A DNA stretch of 64,000 nt, taken from Owenia fusiformis. Lineage: Eukaryota; Annelida; Polychaeta; Sabellida; Oweniidae. Both the position numbers and the translations under genes were made by a program. Under the pieces are notes generated by a model that was given only the letters and a program-made list of their open reading frames with translations, was not told the origin of the DNA and searched no databases. Positions 1-13,000 of the stretch are shown here, piece after piece (position 1 is the first letter of the stretch; the number at the start of each line of letters is the position of its first letter). Location: contig CAIIXF020000002.1 of assembly GCA_903813345.2 (NCBI GenBank), positions 162,001 to 226,000 on the forward strand. The letters are read 5' to 3'.

Positions 1-355
1 AAACTATAATGTATATAACCACTATTTGAGCACCAGAGAAATACTAGAACTCGTGAATAGTGCAAAAGTCAGTCCATGATTATAATATCAAGTTTTTTTA
101 ATAATTGGGCACAGTGAGGGAGAATGTTTTGTGTCCTAGTATCCGCTTCATGAAATAGAAAGACCAAAATTGTCAAATGACAACAAAGTTCTTCAATTAG
201 TGTTTTTAAAACGGTTATCGTATACTATATGAAAAGTTCTACATGCAGAAGTGTGGGCTGGGAATCCGGACAAAAGGCAAAAACAAATTTTACTGTAAAA
301 TAAAGTGTGCACCTGGAGAGTATGGTGCCACATACGTACTGGCTGCAATAAACTA
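1..355. other. Intergenic, nothing recognised
   Basis: AT-rich sequence with no open frame showing splice signals or protein-family motifs. I see no feature here. Confidence 0.5.
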
Positions 356-767
356 GATGCGAGTAGAAATAATCTTGATTTATGTCATTAAATATTAAAA
401 ATTTAGTCAAAGTAATGTCACATTTGAAATCTACATGTAAAAGTACATCGAGAAATATAGTTTCAAAAATTGTTTATCAACTTTGAAATTTTGAAAATGT
501 GAATTCTAGTTCGGGTTAATTCCCCATAGATCCCATGTTACAAAATCACAAAAAGTGAAATATCTTTTCTTGTATTGGACAGATAACATTTTCTTTTACT
601 GGACATATTTTGATTTGCATAACTAATAAATACATAAGGGTGATATGAAAATTGAACGACTAAAACTGATAATATTTAAGTTAAAGAGAACTTTCTACTA
701 TACCCGCCATGCTATCTGACCCGAGCGAGCCACCTGGTGGTGAAACTGGTAACTACTTACTCGCATC
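356..767 (+). mobile_element. Non-autonomous DNA element, copy 1 of a dispersed pair
   Basis: The segment begins GATGCGAGTAGAAATA and ends TTACTCGCATC, giving a short terminal inverted repeat of about 10 bp. A second copy lies inverted at 46769-47172. The two share a long body, including the stretches around CCGCCATGCTATCTGACCCG and TAAGGGTGATATGAAAATTG (copy 1 orientation). There is no coding capacity and no clear target-site duplication. It looks like a MITE of about 410 bp, superfamily undetermined. Confidence 0.6.
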
Positions 768-1850
768 TGCATTATTGGATATAATGAGGAAAGATAACAG
801 TTGAAATTAGTAGTTCATCAAACAATGTACATCAATGTTCACGGTACTAACGTCACGTATACATAACTATATACGTTACCAACACATCGATGGAGAGGTG
901 AACCATATTTGGCTCGGATTTCATCACATTTTAAATCGGTGAGCAATTTTAAGACCGAGTTTCCATAATTTTACACGGTGACCCAATCCGGCGTATTAAT
1001 CATATACATGTACAGCTACGTTGGTGGCAGTAGGCAGCAATACAAACTAGGATTCCTAGGAATGAGGATAATTTTGTTCGAAAGCAATATTTTGTTAGTA
1101 GTAGGTAACCTCCTCTGATCACCAGGCCGCCGTTTCTCGAGTATTCATTCTTCTAATTTTACTTTCTTTTAAAAAACATTACTTCTCAAAAAATAACAAA
1201 AAAACTGTTCTTAGGTTTTGAGAAATGGTTTTAAGCTATTCGAAACATTGTTGTTTCAAAAATGATGCAACTAGGCAACCTGATTGTGATTGAGTCAGAG
1301 TTACATTGCCACCCCCCCCCCCCCCTCCCCTTCCCACTCAAACTTAGATTAGAAACAATAAATTGTCTCGATTCCTAAAAGAACACGACGTGTTGACGTA
1401 AATGGTCTTCCACCTCTGATATATCCAGTGCAGCAATCCCTAAATTGCCATGGCAGATAAAGTATGAAATGCAAAAAGCTCTTAAAAGGAATAAGTATCC
1501 ACCAATTTGTCTGATTGGGGTCCTTGTAAAAATACTTTATCAAATAAGAGGTCGGTCGTGTCCTTTAGAATAAATCACCAGTGGCGCAATGTATTTACGA
1601 ACGGATTTTTCAACTTTCTCTTCTCATAATTATATTCCCTCATTTTGAAAGTTCAGTGTCAAGTGTTTTTGATATTATATTAACTTAATAACTTTTAAAG
1701 CAATTTTAAAGCAATATTTGTGTGTTAACATATTAAATTAAACCCATTCTTTAATTGTTAAGTAAGTTTAGTACTTATTGTCGACAAACATTAATTCAAT
1801 GTCGACTTACACCATTCATTGTCGACTGACGTAAATCATTGTATGTCGAC
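768..1850. other. Intergenic with poly-C tract
   Basis: No gene seen. A run of 14 C lies near 1312-1325. From about 1779 the sequence holds degenerate GTCGACAAAC/TGTCGACT motifs that are the diverged border of the 20-bp array that follows. Confidence 0.5.
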
Positions 1851-2172
1851 GAACTTGTTGACAAATATGATGCATTGTTGACAAATATAATGCATTGTTG
1901 ACAAATATGATGCATTGTTGACAAATATGATGCATTGTTGACAAATATAATGCATTGTTGACAAATATGATGCATTGTTGACAAATATGATGCATTGTTG
2001 ACAAATATAATGCATTGTTGACAAATATGATGCATTGTTGACAAATATGATGCATTGTTGACAAATATAATGCATTGTTGACAAATATGATGCATTGTTG
2101 ACAAATATGATGCATTGTTGACAAATATAATGCATTGTTGACAAACTCAATTCATTGTCGACAAACTCAATC
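1851..2172. repeat. 20-bp minisatellite with 60-bp higher-order period
   Basis: About 15 units of ACAAATATGATGCATTGTTG. Every third unit has ATAATG instead of ATGATG, so the real period in the core is 60 bp (G-A-G, repeated four to five times). The flanking units are diverged (ACAAACTCAATTCATTGTCG). Since 20 is not a multiple of 3 and the unit has no stop on the minus strand, all three minus frames stay open for about 100 codons. These frames are artefacts. Confidence 0.9.
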
Positions 2173-2735
2173 TATTGTTTAAAAAGGTAATCAACGATTT
2201 GTTTTACCACAAGCACATTTACAAAATATATTTGAACGATTCAATAGTACAAGATACAGTGTAGTAATTAATAAATTCTAGTTGACAACGGTGACAAGAC
2301 GCGTGTCTTTTTAGAAGCAAACTGACAGCTGTAATACATCTTGGACGTAACAACAAATAATTGTAACAATTCGTGTTATTATAAATTGGATAGCAACGAT
2401 GCCTCCTGCTAAGACTTTGTACCTATGGGGAAAATGTCACGATGGGCATGATTTTAAAGTCAAATAGCAAACCAAAGAATAGCATCATCATGGAATAAAG
2501 TATACATACATGAAGTCAGCACTATAAACTGTATACAGGTGCGAGAAAACAATAAGTTAGTGTAGATTAGAGGGAATATGGCGTAAAAGATACGTGGTAT
2601 GTTTCAGTTTTTGCATGGGTTTGTCATATTAGATGCTTAGTAATCATAACTCATAAAATAGTCGACAGTTCTCGATATGGGCATTGATTAGTAAAGTGGG
2701 GAATGATAGGCTATCATGTATCGGCGCTGAGATGT
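2173..2735. other. Intergenic, nothing recognised
   Basis: No open frame or repeat I could support. Confidence 0.4.
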
Positions 2736-3370
2736 AAATGATCGTGTATTTAAATATGTACAATATGTACATTGTAAATGATCGTGTATTTAAATGCAAT
2801 ATGTACATCGAATGTCAATATGTACACAAGTTGTCAAACCAGTACATGTTGTATACGTACATACATAATGCCTGTACACATTGTACAGGAATCCCTGTTA
2901 ACATTGTACATGTATGTGCGTACGCATTCATTATTAATCGCATACATGTACAGTACATTGTACATATCTATATAGGCATCGTACATAAATATTTAAAAGT
3001 GTATACCAGAACATATTGCTTTTCAGTACACATTGTAACGTGTATACCTGACCATATTACATTTCAGTACACATTGTAAATATGGACAACGTGAATACCT
3101 TAATAAACATGGTGCGCGTTGTCGCCTCTTTTCATGATGCATTGGTGTGTGCGTTCGCCCTGAACTCATGCTCAAATTATGAAATTGTACACAGTGTACT
3201 GTACTCTACATATTTCATAACTGTACATATTGCAATATTGCATACGTCAATAATACATTTATGTGTAACTACACATCGTATGCGTACATCTGACACTACA
3301 CATTGTATGGGTACACATACTTATATATGTCGACACGTTATAGTAGGACATACACCTGTCACTACATATT
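2736..3370. repeat. GTACATTGTAC-rich simple repeat region
   Basis: A unit of about 40 bp starting AAATGATCGTGTATTTAAAT is present twice at 2736-2815. It is followed by many dispersed copies of the self-complementary motif TGTACATTGTACA and its half ACATTGTA. The plus-strand open frames here (128 aa or less) have a composition dictated by this motif and are not convincing genes. Confidence 0.6.
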
Positions 3371-4858
3371 GTATATATGGCATTGGCGTCGGGAGGGGGA
3401 GGGCGTTGGGGGCGACCGAGCCTAGAACCCCGGGGCCTAGAATAGCTCTAGAGCTAATTATAACTTGACTTTGACTAAAAAACGTTGACTAGAATATACA
3501 TTTTGCATTTATTCTTCAAAGTATTTACATACTGCATCAGTGTATGGGTTCCTGAGAAACTATTCATGGTATAGAATTAAATATAATATGAGAAATGAGA
3601 TCTTTTATGCTTAATGTAGACTAGATACTGACATGTGTCATTTCCTACTATTTCTAATCGTTTTTTTAACTTCACAGTTCATGTGTTTCAACTGCGCTGT
3701 TTAACTTGGCTGTTCCGATATTTAACTTCACTTTTCAGTTATTCATTTTGCCCGATCATAAATTTAAATGGCTGCCCTTATATTTTTAGATATTTAACTT
3801 GATTGGAGTTGTAGCTGTTATGGTATTGAACCTCTGTACTGACTTTTTACAGAATCAGATCTAGTGAACAACCTTTCCCCAAACATTGCTTCACCTTTCA
3901 TCAAAATAATCAAAAATCCGTGAATGTTCTTCCCAACTTATCGAAACAAATGAATGGTTCAATGGCTAAAAATAAAGCATACATCTTACAAAGATAAGCC
4001 AGTGAAAATGACACTAGAAAAATACGCATGCCATAATGCTGTTTTGACAAAACTGATCCACTTTTTATGAAAATAGCACAGAGAAAGACAATGAACAAAC
4101 TACATGTAACTGCTTGTTTTCTGTTGGTTAGGTAACATGTTAATGATGTAATTAACGGTGATGTGCGACGTTTGGCTTTGTCGTTTGTTTAGTTGATAGG
4201 GCAATAAGTAGCTGATGTCATAGTTTATGTGATATCATTATTTTATGGACGTGAAAACAACCTGCGACCCTTTATGGATTAAAACACAGGAACCTTTGAA
4301 ACGTTTTTCATGAGTTTAAATGACATGCATGCCATCTATTTAAAAGGTTTAAGATTTTTCCATTTTTCGACGGAGCTGGAATGATTGACGAAGACTGAAA
4401 CTGACCGACAGAATTAGGGGACAGTTAATATACAATTTAAGTGACCCAAACCTTTCCTTTCATCTTGCTACTGAATAATAACATTACTCAGAACAGAAAT
4501 CAGATAAGATGTTGTCACATTACCTTTTCCCTTTAGCTAAGCCTAACATGTTAAGAGACAATTCATACAAGTCATGCAAACCAATATCAAAGCCAAGCTT
4601 ATACACAAAACAATCAAATACAAATTCATCATTTTTATTCTCAATTAAGAATTACTTCTATGTTCGTGTCTCAGTGCCATGCTACAAGGCATCAATTCGG
4701 TTCAGTCAGGAAATGTAGAAATGTTTTGGGAGTCAATATAAAATCTAAAATATTTGAAATCAGTTACATGTTTACTAGTCGTGCTTCCAGGCTAATTCCC
4801 CGCAAATATTAGAAAATACACACCTCGCCTCTACAACAAAAGGCACCATAACATATCT
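3371..4858. other. Intergenic, GC-rich patch then AT-rich DNA
   Basis: A short GC-rich patch (about 3380-3450) stands out from the AT-rich surroundings. Nothing else was recognised, and small open frames lack support. Confidence 0.4.
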
Positions 4859-5109
4859 GAGCCTGGCCATAGGAAAACCGGTCTTATCACAAAAATTAAA
4901 ATTGTGCTACAGAGCCAAAAATGTGCCCAAGATTAAGAGGAAAATGTGCTAAATTCAAATCCGACTTTTTGGTCTTTGAATGCAAGGAAAAATTGTTAAT
5001 ACATAAGCCATGGCTCATTTGAAAGGTCTCTTTGTGCTTTCTAAGATAAACAAAAAATCAGAATATTGAAAAAATCTGTGATAAGACCCCTTTTCCTGTG
5101 GCCTGGCTC
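4859..5109. mobile_element. MITE, 251 bp, about 31-bp inverted termini
   Basis: The left end GAGCCTGGCCATAGGAAAAC is matched in inverted orientation by the right end (GAGCCAGGCCACAGGAAAAG when reversed). Both continue through GGTCTTATCAC. There is no coding capacity and no clean target-site duplication. Confidence 0.65.
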
Positions 5110-5772
5110 ATTCTGTTGTTGGAAAAGTTCAAAATTCTTAATATGTTGGTCGTGTAGAAACATACAAATAGAAATTGTGGGGTTTGAGCTTGAAGCAATA
5201 CTTAGAGTACTGCAAGGCTATTTGGGAATAAATAATACATGTTTCCTGAATTACTATGGAATGTACATAGAAACACTAAAAGCATGGTTCTAAATATTAC
5301 ATCTACATAATTACATATACTCATGATGTTAAAACTTAAGTTCCAAAATATATTACATTTACATATATAAGTACATGTATAAATGATTTTCATGTAGAGA
5401 ATTTCATTGGAATGTTTTACTTTTCATCAAAATTTTACATCCCTCAGATAAGAGTCACTAAAAGCAAACTATATACACAATCGTTACAATTGATCAACTG
5501 GAATTGATATCAATAATCATTTCCAGCAAAATGTTGAATTCTTCTGCAAAATATCACACAAGACTTATCCCCAAAATTTGTGATTTTCACAAAAATTGTT
5601 TCACATCAATATTTCAGTCAAATATATTTTTTTCTATAAAGTACAAAAATTCTACATTTAAGTGCAAATTTACATAATCTTATATACATGACTGATCTCA
5701 AATGCATGATGGTTGTGAAGCTGTTTTAATATTATACCACATATAAGCTCAAGATAATTCTTTTAAATATAT
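5110..5772. other. AT-rich DNA, no gene seen
   Basis: Possibly distal 3' untranslated sequence of the minus-strand M6 gene. No other feature was recognised. Confidence 0.3.
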
Positions 5773-5997
5773 AGACACCTTCTAATCTTGATATGAGAAC
5801 AATGGTACCCCTAATCCGCATTTCATACAATGCTACCATATAGCACCATTGTATAAAACTAATGTATGATACTTTTGAATGGTACTAATATTTGGTACTG
5901 CTGTATGGTAATAGTACCATTGTTTGGTACTAATGTATACATATTGTATACATGCTAAACTGTTGATGTGTTTCTCATATCTAGCTTAGGGGTGTCT
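5773..5997. mobile_element. MITE, 225 bp, AGACACC termini
   Basis: The termini are AGACACCTTCTAATCTTGAT on the left and, reversed, AGACACCCCTAAGCTAGATA on the right, both followed by ATGAGAA. The interior is rich in TGGTACTA motifs. No coding capacity. Confidence 0.6.
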
Positions 5998-6872
5998 CAG
6001 CACAACAAACGTAACTCTGTATAATACTGCACGATTGTGCCAAGTACAACAATATTCATCGCATTTCTAAAGCTACGAGTGCTACACCCTGATTTTAAAC
6101 GACATTTTATATAAGTCAAATACATATTATATCCTTAAAGATACATACATGTCTTTTTTAAAATACTTTAGGCAAGATTTTTATTATGTAGAATGAACTT
6201 AACTATTTTAATCCTTTTTTGAAATATTTGCAAAACACATGATTGCTAAGATCAGTTTTTTAATTGCTATGGAAGTCAGAACAAATGCGACTAAACTTGG
6301 AATGTTTCAAAAGATTAATAAAAAGTACTTGTTTCTGTTATTTACAAAAGATTGAGATTTACTAAAAAATGTTTAAATTTAAAAATGTTGCTTTCTGTTG
6401 GAACAAGATTATATACAACCATTTGAATAACCTACTTGTTAGTCTTTAAGACCTGTTTAAAACTACCCTCTGTTCTTTCAAAACTTCATCAATATTCTTT
6501 GAATAAAAAATAATTCTTTATTCTAATCATAAGAATATACCTAAGGACACTATAAATAGCTAAAATCCATTTTACTTTCCATAAAAGGTCATGAAGGCAT
6601 TACATTTGAGATGATGAAGATCAGTATTGAATACCTCTACTCAGAGGGCAGCGTGGTGGTGTTATTAATTAGGACTTGGGTGGTTTAATCAAACATATAA
6701 AATATTAAAGAATATGACATAGAGGTTAATAAACCATTGTTGTCTACTTAACTCTATGAAATAAATCTAAATTCTACAAAAATCCAGAACAATGTCATGT
6801 TTCTCGTATTTATGCTATTTAAAGTGGTTGTATGGTTGCTATGGTAACATGCGGTCACTATGGCAACATGTT
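5998..6872 (-). other. Probable 3' UTR/downstream flank of M6 gene
   Basis: AT-rich sequence directly downstream (in minus-strand sense) of the distal M6 stop codon. A minus-strand AATAAA lies near 6515. No coding region was recognised. Confidence 0.35.
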
Positions 6873-7034
6873 TCAAAATGGCTGTTTGCTACTATAGCGA
6901 CTACCATCGATAGTTGTGTTATCTGTTTGATTGAAGTCCATTGTTTCCATTTCCACTGCCTGCCTATATTCCGTTAGCTCTTTAGAAACTTTAATTCTCG
7001 TATAGTTTGAAGAAAGCGCAATTAGAAAGCTCAC
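6873..7034 (-). CDS. M6: M6 alternative last exon B (distal)
   Basis: Acceptor TTTTGCAG, then 53 codons starting VSFLIALSSNYTRIK and ending SSKQPF, then TGA. Shares the pattern V-x-F-x-x-A-x-S-x-N-x-TRIK and E-x-x-x-YRQ with exon A, then diverges into a longer tail. Confidence 0.8.
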   Translation of the reverse strand: MSFLIALSSNYTRIKVSKELTEYRQAVEMETMDFNQTDNTTIDGSRYSSKQPF

Positions 7035-10000
7035 CTGCAAAAATGACAAAATGCGTTGTTACATATTTTACAGAATATTGTAATGTATAGAAGACTTGCA
7101 TACAAATTCATAGCTACAAAGTCCATAAAAATGAAGTGTCTATTTAGCAGTGTCCCTCCCTGGTCAAACCTTTTTCCCTTTTTATTTTATTTTACAATTT
7201 TAGAATGAAAAAACTGGCCATATGGTCCTTTTTTAAAAACAAAAATATGATAAACAGACAATAAACCTTTATAGACTAAATAACATGAATTATAATTTAC
7301 TAAAAGTTATATTATAAATCTTTAAGTTTAGTTATTTTCTTGAAGAAAGATCATGGAAAACCCTACTTAAGACACATATCAAATTACAAGAGAATGTATA
7401 TCATAGCCTTATAGGGGACCTTCATGTTGCATTTATTGACAGAAATTTAATGTACCAGGGAAGCCTGAGGCAAGATGGATCATTAAGGGTCAACACGTGC
7501 AGTGCCATCTTTTGTGGCTCCAAGATAATATATTTCTTCAATATTCTGGGGCGTTTCATAAAAATATTGTAAATTACATGTAAAATTTTTGGGGGCCTGT
7601 TTCTTAAATCTGTTGTGAATTAGGATTTAAGAATGTCAAACATAGGATGTTATCTAATGGGAGGCAAAAGCCATGGAAAACTTTCTTTGTGATCCATTTT
7701 ACCAGAGGCTTCTGAAGTGCAGAACGCAATGTGCTGAAGTAGGTTTTCCCAAAGTTTGCATGCTTTTGTATTCTGTGGTGATAGGACAGCACATATGCTT
7801 CCTGTATTACTATGACTTAACTAACATGGCACCAGAGAGGTTTGAAGGGATTGCTTATTTAAAAGGAGGTTTCCAATTCCAAACCCTGGTGGTTATCATA
7901 GAAAAGTAGCATCATTTATTGTTCATGAATTCTTATTCAGGAAAGTCAACTTTTTTAACATATTGCCAGTATGTTACATCAATGCTCTAGACAATGACAA
8001 GTGAGATTCAGTTATCATATCTGCAACTCCTTTAAGTAATCTATGCATCACAACACCAAAAATAAATTGAATTATTCACCACAATAATCTTACAATACAA
8101 TAAAGCATGCAAACTTCTCATCTAATTGCCTTTGCCTTATAACTAAACTACTAAGTAAACAAACATTAATTGCCTTAGCCTAGAAGGGTCCTGAGGTGTT
8201 ACTGATTGCGTCATTTGAAAGTGCAATTTGTTGTCGATAGTCTTTTATCTCAGAGCCTGACTTTATTCTTGTGAAGTTAGCGGAAATTGCTAACATGAAG
8301 GTCACCTATAGAAACAGAGAATAACCTGATGATTTTTGAAGGATATCATTTTTATCCAATTCATCAAAACTTTGGTGGATTTGTGAAAAATTGCAAAATT
8401 GGCAAAGTTTATAGCCCTTGAAAGAACAAAAATTTCTGGAATAATTCTTTCTTTTTCAAAACTGGAATTCTATTCTAATGTTTTGAATGTGGTGAAGACC
8501 ATACAGATTGGTATGGTGGCCTAATATCCCATATGGAATTCACTGTTTTTGCTTTTAATAATATGATGCAGGGCAAAGGGTTTCAGACAAAATGAAAGGA
8601 TAGATATTGATATGGTGAACTGAATTCAACAATGTTTTTCTCTTAAATCATACCTATCCTTTTGGTTGATTTAACAAAAAGTATGCAAAAGCTTAAAACA
8701 AAACCCCCCAAAATAGATAAAAATTAAGATAAACCTTTTATTTCATAACAAGATACATTTTTAAGATCAACCAAACTTTCTTTTGTACAATTACAATATT
8801 GAGAGACGTTGTGTTTATGTCGTTTTGTTCCAATGAGGTTCAGATAGATGTTTCATTTCAATCCGAACATATGATACTAAGAACAGAAGAAGTGTCGGAT
8901 GTGTTTTCTAAAACAATATAGAGAAAAGTATATACATATCTTTCAAATTATATTTTCATAATATAAACATCCATTAATAAAGATCTAACAGCGTGCATAT
9001 TGGTGAATTCATTTCCAAAGCAATCCCCAACCAGCCTTAAACATCATGCAGTTACATAAGGAAACCTAAGTATATTGTACTGTACACTACAATGTACAAC
9101 AAATGCGACAGAATTAACAAAAAATACAGTGCTTGCTTGTAAAACTTTGAAGTGAAAATAAGTTATTTGCATGAAACAAGGTTGCAAGCAGATAGATAAA
9201 CAACAATAGCTTCAACCATCAAAAGACATTAAAATAACTGATACATGATGTTAGAAAATACTTTGATATTGAATGAAATGTGAAAGAGGTTGCATTAAAA
9301 TTACTAACAACAGGCAAATAATTGGGAATGAATCGTTTTAACATAGAGACAGCTGCAGTCTTGAGACAAGCAATTTTCGTAAAAATACAAAAATTGCATG
9401 TTACAAGTCACTAATGAGGCATCTTGTTCAATGCAGGAATTGCTGTCTCTCAGTTGTCATCCATTTAATTATATGATTTTTTGCTCTCAAAATAATTATC
9501 ACAGAATATTTATAGAAATAACATTTAACCAAGAATTTAATGTGTGTTTTTTGAAAGTAAACTGCAGAACATTTCACTTTGCTATTTAACTATAAAACAT
9601 TTGGGTTCTTTCTTAATTTGGTGCCCAACCCATTCTAAATATATCCCCCATGTAATACCTTGTAATAGGTGAGTTGAAAAGGAATTGAAAGTTAAAACAT
9701 GTAATGAGTTTCTGATAGAAGTATAATGGCAAACTCAATGACCTGATATTATACCAAGGAAGTTTATAAAAGAGGAGTTTTTCTTACCATTCCCAAAACA
9801 ATTAGCAGGGACCCAGCAAATGCAATACTGAACATTACTCCAGCGGTGTCTACCTGTAAAACATTACAATACAATTAGCAGGGACCCAGCGAATGCAATA
9901 CTGAACATTACTCCAGCGGTGTCTACCTGTAAAACATTACAATACAATTAGCAGGGACCAGCAAATGCAATACTGAACATTACTCCAGCGGTGTCTACCT

Positions 10001-13000
10001 GTAAAACATGATAATACCATATTAGTGGTTCTTTTAACTGATGACCATATTATGCCCAAATAAAGGCATTTCTCTTCATTGGTATCTAAAGAACTAGAGC
10101 TCTCAAATAACACTGATGTCCTAAAGGGATATTTGAGAAACAGACAGACATCTGGCATATAACTTGAACCATAAAAATGTACACCAAGATATTGATGTAC
10201 ATTTGGCTATTGTTCCACTATGAGCACCTTTAGTGGGCGTAATCCATTAACATATTAATCAATATATTAGTTTTTTGTTTAATCTGACCTGATTCCATTA
10301 AGACAAATAAATCTCAGTTCATCTATTTCAATAATTATTCAGGGTAATAAAAATATTATTATAAGATTATTCATTAAATAATTCAAACTTACGTGCTGAC
10401 AAAATTTTCCTACATTAGTTGCTCCACAAGTGTAATTGTAAGTGAGATTAGGGATGCCTTCGTAGTATATACCTGCAAAGAATATCATTAAATAAAACAA
10501 ATTAAGAAAAATTACAAAATTCTGTGTTAGCTTGCACATACATTCTTTTGTTTTATCTTCCGAAAAGATATAAGAAATTATTTTAAGGATAGGCAAATAG
10601 CAATCACTTTTCAATCTAAGGTTGATTGGCAAAAAGCAATCACTTTTCAATCTAAGGTTGATTGGCAAATACCAATCACTTTTCAATCTTGATTGGCAAG
10701 TAGCAATCACTTTTCAATCTTGGACTTGGAAAAGGCAATAGCCTCATGGGTGGTGGACTGGATGCCAATATGGTGAACTGTCAACGTTAGTCATGGGGCC
10801 TGTCATTTGTGATTCTACTATTTCCATTAGATTTCTTTTGTAAAACTCACCAAATCTTGACATATTCACGCATCCTCTCCAAGGACTTTCAAAGAACCAG
10901 TCTCCTTGGCCTTGAAACTCATTGACACAAATGCTATTCACCATAATGTAGATGATGATGGGCATGGCCATCACTGATGTCACACCCATCCAGATGAGGT
11001 TCAGGATATATGTTATCAGCATGAACTGAAAAAACAAAGAAAGCACAACTTAATATTCTAGTATCACCCATCCAGATGAGGTTCAGGATATATGTTATCA
11101 GCATTAACTGAAAAAACAAAGAAATCACAGCTTAATATTCTAGTATCACCCATCCAGATGAGGTTCAGGATATATGTTGTCAGCATGAACTGAAAAAACA
11201 AAGAAATCACAACTTATAGTATTATTTGTTATTCAAATTGCATGAATGCACTGAATTTTACCATAAATGCACTGAATTTCACCATAAATGCACTGAATTT
11301 CATAAATGCATAGCTGTTTTGAACTTTTGGTGGCTGCTTAATTTGGTGGACTTGCAATATAACATTGTACTAATTATTCTTATTTATATATTACTAAAAT
11401 TACCCGAGAATTTGGTGGCTTCTTAATTTGACGGATTTTAACAAGTACAGGTATAGTATTCAAAATGAGAACTTACATTTAGGTCTTCAGTAGGACATAT
11501 AAACTGAGTAATTAACCAAATGCAATTGGCCATTTGAAAGAAAATGGAAAAAGTCCAGCCTGCTTAAATCTTCAAGACACCGTGCAAAGACGTTGTATTA
11601 TACATGTATTATTTAATCATCTGAATATTATTTGTGATCGCTTCAAAAATAACTTTGAGACATTTCTTGAGAAATTGAATTTATATATACAGAATTTTTC
11701 AAGCAGTGTTATTGATCATTAGCCAAAGTGGTTTAAAATTACAAAAAAGCCATAATAAGGCCAGTACTGACCCCCATAAAATGGATATGAGCTACATTCA
11801 GACAGATGGACTGACAAAAGATCACTTACTACACCAGCTGAAACTCTTCCTCCCATAATGCACTTGGCTCCTTGATACACATTCTCTCTTGTAGCACCTG
11901 TTGCTAGGCAACCAAACACAAAAAGAAAGATTGCGAAGCATCCCATGACAACGGCGACTATAATGAAGATCACCTGTATGGTTTTTAACCTGGAAATAAA
12001 GAAAATTGCTCAATGTTATTATCATATTATGATCTCTTTGGCATTTAAGACAGGTGCTGCCCCCTTTTTAAAACTTCTAATTTAAAAATGTTGTCCAAGA
12101 AATCTGTTTGCATGGCCATCATTTTTGTGAGAAAACTGAACTTCAATGTCATGGCAGTCATGGTTCTAAATGAAAAATACAATTACAATGAGGTAAATGA
12201 GAAGTTCATGAGAAATCAACTCTAAGTGTAAATCAGCTACATGATGTATTTTAATCTATTTGTTTAAAATGACTCATAAACAAACATTATATTAAAGTTA
12301 TGACAGCCCAAATCAGAAATTGATAGTTTCTGCAAAGTTCTGCAAAATTCAAGTTGTCAAAAGTCAAAACACCAAAGTATGCTAAGAACTGCATTAGTAA
12401 GGATAAACTTCAAGTTTATGTTTAATTACATTTTTGCATAAATACTACGTGTGTGATAACTGAATTCAACATGAAACATATGTGGGAGTCTATGATATCA
12501 CTTGTATAATATTCATTAATTGTAACTCAATCAAGAATCAATCAACATTAAAGATAACAGAACACTCAGACACTCTTCAAATCATTAATCATTGCAACAG
12601 GTAAACCATTACTTATAAGAGTACTTAGTTCAGGTGAAATAGAATTCAATAATATAAAGTTAGTAATATACAATACATATACATATTATGCCTTCGCCTA
12701 TTCCACTTAGTGCTTGCAACGGTAATGGATCTCACTGCCGGTAAATTTCACCTCCATTACCTTACCGTTACCGATAATCGTTGATACTGATAATGTTCCT
12801 AAAATCCCGGGGAAAAACCTGAAAGTGAAACTAAAATATTTGGAAAAATCCTTAACGAAGCCGATTTCTCAGCTTAATTTCCCGCTCACATCAACAACAG
12901 TGGATATATTGTATCATCATGTATCTCGTGTGTGATTGTGTATTGTTAGGAAGTCTTTAAATGATAATATAGAGTGAATTCGATCAAAATTGATCAAACT

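Noticed and set aside
1796-2150. Three overlapping minus-strand frames of about 100 codons
   Set aside because: They arise from the stop-free 20-bp minisatellite unit and exist in all three frames at once.
9937-10158. 73-aa minus-strand frame ending in CWSLLIVL
   Set aside because: It runs through the decoy copies of the M6 TM4 exon in a wrong frame.
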